From contig CALMUT010000227.1 of assembly GCA_937872925.1 (NCBI GenBank), positions 32,827 through 96,826 on the forward strand: a DNA stretch of 64,000 nt, given 5' to 3'. This DNA is from an uncultured Myxococcales bacterium. GTDB taxonomy: Bacteria > Myxococcota_A > Polyangia > Polyangiales > Polyangiaceae. Under the pieces are notes generated by a model. It ran no database searches. It was not told where the DNA came from and saw only the letters and a program-made list of their open reading frames with translations. Made by a program: the position numbers and the translations under genes. Position 1 is the stretch's first letter. Each line of letters starts with the position of its first letter. Positions 59,307-64,000 of the stretch are shown here, one piece after another.

Positions 59307-60098
59307 CTAGGGCGTGCAACTGACCGACCAGTAATACAGTCCGGCGTCGATGGGTGGCGCGGCGCCGGGTGGCGCGGCGTCGGGGGGTGGCGTGGCGTCG
59401 GGGAGCGGCGCAGTGTCCAATGGCGGCGCAGCGTCCAATGGCGGCGCGGCGGCGGAGGCGGGGGCGCCGGCGCCTGGCATTTTCGGGAACTTTGAAGGGA
59501 GGTTTAGTTTGCCCTTGTGGTGCGGCTGCAGGTTGCAGCTTGACGTGCCACAGCCAGCGCACGCGCAGGCCTGCGCGGCTTGGTTGAAGCACAGGGTGTC
59601 GTAGCGGTAGGCACAACCGGTCACGCCTGCCTGGGAGCACGGCCCCGGATCCCAACTCGGTGCACAAGCAGCGACCTCACCGATTTGTCGACAACCATAG
59701 GTGCACGGGGTGGAAACCCAGGAGCAGAAGTACTTGCCGGGGGCGAGGGACCACAGCGTGTTCTTGTCGCAGGACGACGCCGCGGGACACGCTACGGCGT
59801 CGTGCCCAGTGTCGACGCCGTCGGTGACCGCATCGGCGACTGCATCATCGGGCATAGCTGCATCGGAGGCGCCAGCATCTGCATCGTTGTCGGAGGAAGC
59901 ATCGAGCCCGCTGTCCTGGGAAGCCGACCCGTCGAGCCGCCCGCCACTGCCGGCCATTCCGGCCTCGAGCGTCGGCACGGACGGGACGCGCGCGTCGACC
60001 GGCGATGCGTCCACCAGGTCGTCGGTATCTTGCACAACACCGCAGGCCGCAAGCATCGCCGGCAAGAGCACCAACAGCACGAACCCCGCCCGCATCAT
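59307..60098 (-). CDS. Asp/Ala-rich lipoprotein with Pro-rich C-terminal repeats
   Basis: 263 residues from the ATG at 60098 (or 60095). Signal with lipobox LAACGVVQD. About 80 residues are Asp/Ala/Ser rich; then a Cys-containing module of about 100 residues with some 14 Cys (SSCDKNTLW, YFCSWVSTPCTYGC, ACACAGCGTSSC); then a tail of repeated PPLDAA-type units. The tail precedes a final YYWSVSCTP. Unrecognised family; presumably a surface protein. It lies 82 bases downstream of another lipoprotein gene and may share its transcript. Confidence 0.7.
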   Translation of the reverse strand: MMRAGFVLLVLLPAMLAACGVVQDTDDLVDASPVDARVPSVPTLEAGMAGSGGRLDGSASQDSGLDASSDNDADAGASDAAMPDDAVADAVTDGVDTGHDAVACPAASSCDKNTLWSLAPGKYFCSWVSTPCTYGCRQIGEVAACAPSWDPGPCSQAGVTGCAYRYDTLCFNQAAQACACAGCGTSSCNLQPHHKGKLNLPSKFPKMPGAGAPASAAAPPLDAAPPLDTAPLPDATPPPDAAPPGAAPPIDAGLYYWSVSCTP

Positions 60099-60180
60099 CG
60101 AATCATAGCAGCATCGCAGCCCACGGCATGCCGTCGAGAAAGGGAACCGGTTGGGGCCGGAATTGCGTGCACTTGAACTG

Positions 60181-60966
60181 CTACTCAATCGATTCAGCGT
60201 ACCAGCTGAACGCATTCTCTCGGTCAAGGTTGTAGCTTTCGTACGCGCGCAGCACCTGTACGTTCCATGATTGTCCGCCGAGCATGAGTGTCGCAGCTTG
60301 ATTGTGGGCAAGCTTGGTGGAACCGCCGCCGGGATCCGTGAAGATCACATCGTACAGCTTTCCCTTGCCGCCTTGCAGCGGGCCTGGGCACGGGAGCGCG
60401 CTGGACGAGACTTCGAACGGAGCATCCGGGTGCTCCAGGGATTGCTCGCTCGTCAATAGGTACCAGCGGTCTGTCGTGGACACCGGATTGGCCGCGCCGC
60501 TCCAGGTGGGCACGTTGCGAACTCCGAACGTCGTCGCGTGGAGGCCGTTGTTATAGGTGGATGTAGCAACGTGCAAGCGGACAAACGCGCCTAGCGGAAA
60601 CAGAACCTCCAGTCCCGGCGCCTGGATCGACACCTTCGTGAACGAGGGCGAGCAACCTGAGTTGGGCGCGCAGGTGTCGACGGTAAGTTCGTTCTTCGCG
60701 GACTTTGTGATGACGCCAATCGTGTCCCACTCCGGAGCCAACCCGTGATCAATGGGGTTGGGGTCAAGCGTGACCTCGATGTGCGCGCCGCCCACATCGC
60801 AATTCATTCCTCCGCCTGCAGAGCCGCCAGCGCCAGCCGTTGCCGCTCCAGAGCCGCCACTTCCGCTACTGCCTCCCGTTGACGCCGTTGTGGGCTTTGC
60901 GTCGTCTTCTGCGCATCCGAGGAGCAACACCAAGCCGGCCAGAATTGAAAATCGTAGCAAGTTCAT
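60181..60966 (-). CDS. Lipoprotein with beta-rich domain
   Basis: 261 residues. Signal and lipobox LLLGCAEDD, a Thr/Gly/Ser/Ala linker to about residue 52, then a domain of about 200 residues that appears beta-rich (VTLDPNPIDHGLAPEWDTIG, LFPLGAFVRLHVATS, AATLMLGGQSWNVQVL). Three Cys. Family not recognised. Its ATG is 19 bases from the sulfatase stop, so it may be co-transcribed with the sulfatase and could bind the same sulfated ligand; inference from position only. Confidence 0.7.
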   Translation of the reverse strand: MNLLRFSILAGLVLLLGCAEDDAKPTTASTGGSSGSGGSGAATAGAGGSAGGGMNCDVGGAHIEVTLDPNPIDHGLAPEWDTIGVITKSAKNELTVDTCAPNSGCSPSFTKVSIQAPGLEVLFPLGAFVRLHVATSTYNNGLHATTFGVRNVPTWSGAANPVSTTDRWYLLTSEQSLEHPDAPFEVSSSALPCPGPLQGGKGKLYDVIFTDPGGGSTKLAHNQAATLMLGGQSWNVQVLRAYESYNLDRENAFSWYAESIE

Positions 60967-60985
60967 GCTTCAAGTCGATGATCGC

Positions 60986-62755
60986 TTAGGTCGGCGCTGC
61001 GACGGGGAGTGCGACGGGATGCGGCGTCGGCAGATGTTCGTTCAGATCGGCGAGCAGTTCGTCGCGGCGCGGGCGGCAGCTCGGATCGTCGAAGCGGTTG
61101 TGCCATTGGTGGGGATCGGCTCGCAGATCGTAGAGCTCGCCTTCGCTGCCGGAGTAGCGGGGGATCTCGCAGCCGCGTCCCCAGATGGACCAATACAGGC
61201 GAAACTGGCCGCCTTGGTCGCGGGTGGAGCGCAGGTAGCGCGTGCAGATGTAGCCGTCGCGGTAGATCGTCTCCAGGTGCATGCCCACTGCGGCGAACTG
61301 GCTGTCGAAGGTCGTGATCACCCGCTCGCGACTCGCGCCGCTGGATGTCGGCAGGGGCGTGCCCTGCATGCTCTCGGGCACGTCCAGGCCGGCGATCTGC
61401 GCGAAGGTTGGCGCCAGGTCGACGTGGCCCACGGGCGCCTCGATGCTGGTTGCTGGGATCTGGGCGCTCGGCGCTGGGCGCCAAATCATTGGGATCTGGA
61501 GCAGCGAAGTGACGTGATAGGGCCCCTTGAAGAACAGCCCGTGATCGCCTTGCAGCTCGCCGTGATCGGAAGTGTAGAAGATGTCCGTGTTTGCATCGGC
61601 GCCGCATTCGACCAGGTACCCCAGCACCCGCGCCACAGCTTCGTCGATCAGTTCGTTCTCGACGTGGATCATCGCGTTCATCTCGCGCACGGCGTCGTCT
61701 GAGAGCTGACCAGGGCGCACCGCCGTCGGGCCGCCCTCTGGATTGGTGAAGCGGCCCTGCCACCATGCCAGCCAGTGCGCGGGTTTCTTCTCCAAGAATT
61801 CCTCGATGCGTTCCCGCGGCGGGCGTCCTTCGGGCAAGGACAGCTCTCGCCAGTCGATGCGCTTCTCCACTTCGTCGTAGGGCGGATCGAAGGGATGGTG
61901 GGGATCCGGAAAGCTCATCCAGCAAAACCACGGCGGGTCGGCGGATTGCTCGCGCAGCCAGGCCAGGGTGCGATCTGCGACCCAATCCGTGTGATACAGC
62001 TCGCGGGGGATCGGGTTTTTGGCGACTTCTGGCGCGCCCGTGTCACCGCCGCCAGCGCCGGTGAGCACTGACGCAAATCCGCTGATGCGCTCCGGATGCG
62101 CCCGACGGATGAAATCCGCGTAGTGATGGCCACCGATGGGGCCGTGGGTGGCGAGCTCGAGGTGTTCGAAGCCGTGCCAGCGTCCCTGCAGGCCCGTCGC
62201 CGCCACGTGGTTTTCTTTGTAGCGCAGGGTGGGATCGAGATGTGGATCGAAGTGCGCTTTGCCGATCAGCGCCGTGCGGTAGCCGACACGCGCGAGATCT
62301 TCGGCGACGCTGGGTGCCGCGTCCGGCAGGCAAATGCCGTTGGCGATCACGCCGTGGGTGCGCGGGTGCTGTCCCGTGAGCATCGTGGAGCGCGCCGGCA
62401 TGCAAACGACGTTCTGGACGTGGGCGCGGCGGTAGACGATGCCTGACCTGGCCAAAGCATCGATGCACGGCGTGCGCGCGACCTTGCCCCCGTTGACGCC
62501 CAGGGCGTCGTAGCGTTGCTGGTCGACGGTGATGAACAAGATGTTGCGACGCTTAGGTGCCGCGCCGTCGCCAGAAGCGGAAGTCCCACCGCTCACTGCG
62601 CCGCGCGTCTCAGCGCGCTTGTTGCCTTCTGCGACATGCGCCCCAGGGCGCGTCGCGGCGAGGTTGCCGCGCAAGCGCGCCTGGGCGCGGCGCAGCGCCA
62701 GCATGGCGCCCGTGACATGGACCAACGCGCGCGCTCCCCGCTCCAATACCGACAT
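60986..62755 (-). CDS. Sulfatase (Cys-type, formylglycine-dependent)
   Basis: 589 residues from the ATG at 62755; the frame is open to 62899 and the fold begins only at RRNILFITVDQQRYDALG, so a later start is possible. The alkaline-phosphatase-like fold carries the modification motif CMPARSTMLTG, whose Cys becomes formylglycine, plus the metal-binding DQ near the N-terminus and SDHGELQGDHG. Closest in style to choline-sulfatase or aryl/glycan sulfatases. No clear signal peptide, so cytoplasmic, as for choline sulfatase. Divergent from a MarR regulator and a BKACE enzyme. A maturase gene is not in the window. Confidence 0.9.
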   Translation of the reverse strand: MSVLERGARALVHVTGAMLALRRAQARLRGNLAATRPGAHVAEGNKRAETRGAVSGGTSASGDGAAPKRRNILFITVDQQRYDALGVNGGKVARTPCIDALARSGIVYRRAHVQNVVCMPARSTMLTGQHPRTHGVIANGICLPDAAPSVAEDLARVGYRTALIGKAHFDPHLDPTLRYKENHVAATGLQGRWHGFEHLELATHGPIGGHHYADFIRRAHPERISGFASVLTGAGGGDTGAPEVAKNPIPRELYHTDWVADRTLAWLREQSADPPWFCWMSFPDPHHPFDPPYDEVEKRIDWRELSLPEGRPPRERIEEFLEKKPAHWLAWWQGRFTNPEGGPTAVRPGQLSDDAVREMNAMIHVENELIDEAVARVLGYLVECGADANTDIFYTSDHGELQGDHGLFFKGPYHVTSLLQIPMIWRPAPSAQIPATSIEAPVGHVDLAPTFAQIAGLDVPESMQGTPLPTSSGASRERVITTFDSQFAAVGMHLETIYRDGYICTRYLRSTRDQGGQFRLYWSIWGRGCEIPRYSGSEGELYDLRADPHQWHNRFDDPSCRPRRDELLADLNEHLPTPHPVALPVAAPT

Positions 62756-62875
62756 GCGCCCCAGTGGGAACGCGCGTGGCGGCGGCGTCAATTTCTCCCG
62801 GCGCGGGGCGCATCTTCGCCAATAAATGCCGGCGGTCAGCAATGCGCCCAGGCGCGATTGACCCGGGGCCCGGAG

Positions 62876-62903
62876 CGAGATACTTCGTACACGAAACATC
62901 TCG
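62876..62903 (+). promoter_or_regulatory. 28-base imperfect palindrome at the MarR start
   Basis: CGAGATACTTCGT-AC-ACGAAACATCTCG: 11 of 13 arm positions are complementary. It ends on the first base of the likely GTG start codon and lies in the sulfatase-marR divergent region. Size and place fit a MarR autoregulatory operator. Confidence 0.65.
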
Positions 62904-63445
62904 TGGCCCGACCCAACGAACAGCCGACCTCAGATGAGGCGAAGGATCCCCAAGCCGGGCCGTCCGGATCGGTCGACAGCCTTGCGGACGCGCCCGAAGA
63001 CGTGGACGCCATCGTGGAGGCGATCGTGTACCTCTACACCGAGAGTCGGCGCATCACGAAGGGCCTGGCGGGGCGGCACGGACTGACCGGGCCGCAGCTG
63101 GCGGTGATCAAGATGCTGGAGCCTGTCGGCAAGCTGAGCTTGTCCGAGCTGTCGTGGAAGATCCGCGCGCGCAACTCGACCGTGACCGGCATCATCGATC
63201 GCATGGCACGGGAGGGCTGGGTGGAGCGCAAACGCTCCGACGCGGACCGCCGCGTGGTGCACATCGCGCTCACGGCGCGCGGGCGACGCTTGGCTTCGAG
63301 CATCGCCATCGAACCGGTGACGATCTTCCGACAGGTGCTGTCGGAGCTCTCCGAGAGCGACGCGCGCGCGTTGCGACGTATCTTGACGCGATTGGCCCGC
63401 CGCGTGCGGGCACTGGTGGCAGAACTGCCCGAAAGTGGCAGCTAG
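62903..63445 (+). CDS. MarR-family transcriptional regulator
   Basis: 180 residues from a GTG at 62903; a GTG at 63002 is an alternative if the first 33 residues (acidic, low complexity) are not translated. The winged helix is clear: LTGPQLAVIKMLEPVGKLSLSELSWKIR, NSTVTGIIDRMAREGWVERKRSDADRRVVHIALTARG with the Asp-Arg-Arg wing. Followed by dimerisation helices. No Shine-Dalgarno is seen before 62903, and the operator-like palindrome covers that position. Probably controls the divergent sulfatase and the BKACE gene 10 bases downstream. Confidence 0.88.
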   Translation: MARPNEQPTSDEAKDPQAGPSGSVDSLADAPEDVDAIVEAIVYLYTESRRITKGLAGRHGLTGPQLAVIKMLEPVGKLSLSELSWKIRARNSTVTGIIDRMAREGWVERKRSDADRRVVHIALTARGRRLASSIAIEPVTIFRQVLSELSESDARALRRILTRLARRVRALVAELPESGS

Positions 63446-63455
63446 GAGTTTGAAC

Positions 63456-64000
63456 ATGCAAACGAGAGATCCGGACATCTGTGTGATCACCTGCGCGTTG
63501 ACGGGAGTGCTGGCGAATCGATCGCAGTGCGCGGGCATTCCGTACACGCCCGAAGAGATCGGCGAGGAGGCGCGGCGTGCCTACGAAGCAGGCGCTTCGG
63601 TGACGCACATCCATGCCCGCAACGACGACGGATCCCCCACGTTTTCGCCGGAAGTTTTCGCGCGGATCAAGACGGAAGTGCGCAAGCGCTCGCCGATCAT
63701 CTTGAACTACTCCACGGGCACCATGTCCGACGATGTGAGCGAGCAATGCACCTACATCCGTGAGTCGCAGCCCGAGATCGCCGCCCTGAACATGGGCACG
63801 ATGAACTATTCGAAGTACAGCAAGAAGCGCAAAGAGTTCGTCTTCGACATGGTGTTCTCGAATACCTACGAGAAGATCATCAAGCTGCTCTCGGTCATGA
63901 ACGAGGCGGGCGTGAAACCGGAGCTCGAGTGCTTTGACTCCGGTCACACCCACGGCGTGTGGCCGCTGGTGGAGATGGGGATACTCAAACCGCCGCTGCA
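63456..64000 (+). CDS. BKACE-family beta-keto acid cleavage enzyme (partial)
   Basis: The first 181 codons of a gene cut by the window end; ATG at 63456 with TAGGAG upstream. Matches the 3-keto-5-aminohexanoate cleavage (Kce/BKACE, DUF849) TIM barrel, which splits beta-keto acids with acetyl-CoA to give acetoacetate. The zinc-binding His-x-His is in VTHIHARNDDGSPTF; further family segments are ILNYSTGTMSDD and LECFDSGHTHG. Ten bases after marR, so co-regulated. With the sulfatase it suggests breakdown of a sulfated or amino compound; substrate unknown. Confidence 0.9.
   Translation, partial: MQTRDPDICVITCALTGVLANRSQCAGIPYTPEEIGEEARRAYEAGASVTHIHARNDDGSPTFSPEVFARIKTEVRKRSPIILNYSTGTMSDDVSEQCTYIRESQPEIAALNMGTMNYSKYSKKRKEFVFDMVFSNTYEKIIKLLSVMNEAGVKPELECFDSGHTHGVWPLVEMGILKPPL

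Noticed and set aside
1..64000. tRNA, rRNA, insertion sequence, prophage or integron genes
   Set aside because: No cloverleaf with a TTCGA-type loop, no transposase or integrase motifs and no flanking target duplications were found in the gaps; a covariance-model scan would be needed to exclude small RNAs.

Overview
This is about 64 kb of a GC-rich bacterial chromosome, most likely from a myxobacterium (Myxococcota, Polyangiales-like). The evidence is: a secreted protein with a MYXO-CTERM-type tail (20625-21773); many small lipoproteins with Gly/Ser/Ala-rich linkers after the lipidated Cys; a multidomain eukaryotic-type Ser/Thr kinase; several TPR proteins; and short, overlapping gene junctions. 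I found no rRNA, tRNA, CRISPR array, insertion sequence or phage gene. It looks like ordinary core and accessory chromosome. Both ends cut genes (a flavoprotein at 1-262 and a BKACE enzyme at 63456-64000).

Layout. 1-5.8 kb: isoprenoid flavoprotein (partial) divergent from a UbiA prenyltransferase, then a leftward set of a small TPR-like protein, a membrane-embedded spermidine-synthase-like protein and a GT-C-like membrane protein. 6-7.3 kb: GAF coiled-coil protein plus CheY-like receiver. 7.3-9.3 kb: lipoprotein alpha/beta hydrolase. 9.4-12.6 kb: trpF - unknown secreted protein - trpB - trpA, all joined by 4-bp overlaps. 12.6-14.6 kb: TerC-type membrane protein divergent from an NhaR-like LysR regulator. 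14.6-23.7 kb: ChaC-like cyclotransferase, HExxH lipoprotein, divergent H+-pyrophosphatase reading in frame from a hybrid histidine kinase, MYXO-CTERM lytic-transglycosylase-like protein, beta-propeller-like lipoprotein, metallophosphoesterase. 23.7-33.4 kb: glnE-tamA-tamB coupled operon. 33.4-38.8 kb: a 1005-residue zinc-ribbon/kinase/ATPase/receiver protein divergent from a TPR protein, with two strong palindromes between them. 38.9-41.5 kb: MpaB/Lcp-like oxygenase, ABM-fold monooxygenase, hemB. 41.6-46.2 kb: two paralogous Gly-rich lipoproteins with terminators, then an NfeD/YqiJ-like protein and two flotillins. 46.2-53.1 kb: tetR - PLP lyase - MlrC-like metallopeptidase operon divergent from a TonB-domain/TonB-receptor fusion and a lipoprotein, with a duplicated operator between them. 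53.1-57.8 kb: YkgJ Cys-cluster protein, DUF444 (YeaH), SpoVR, TPR lipoprotein. 57.9-64 kb: Cys-rich lipoproteins, YjbQ, sulfatase, divergent MarR regulator and BKACE enzyme.

The best candidates for something undescribed are: (i) the continuous 1392-codon frame joining a REC-HisKA-HATPase-REC kinase to a divergent membrane pyrophosphatase; (ii) the twin-operator TetR / PLP lyase / MlrC / TonB-receptor locus, which reads like an uptake-and-breakdown system for an unknown amide or peptide; (iii) the kinase-ATPase-receiver protein and its TPR neighbour, each next to a long palindrome; and (iv) the unknown secreted protein embedded in the trp operon. Start codons were chosen by eye from domain boundaries, overlaps and Shine-Dalgarno sequences; where the choice is open, the entry says so.
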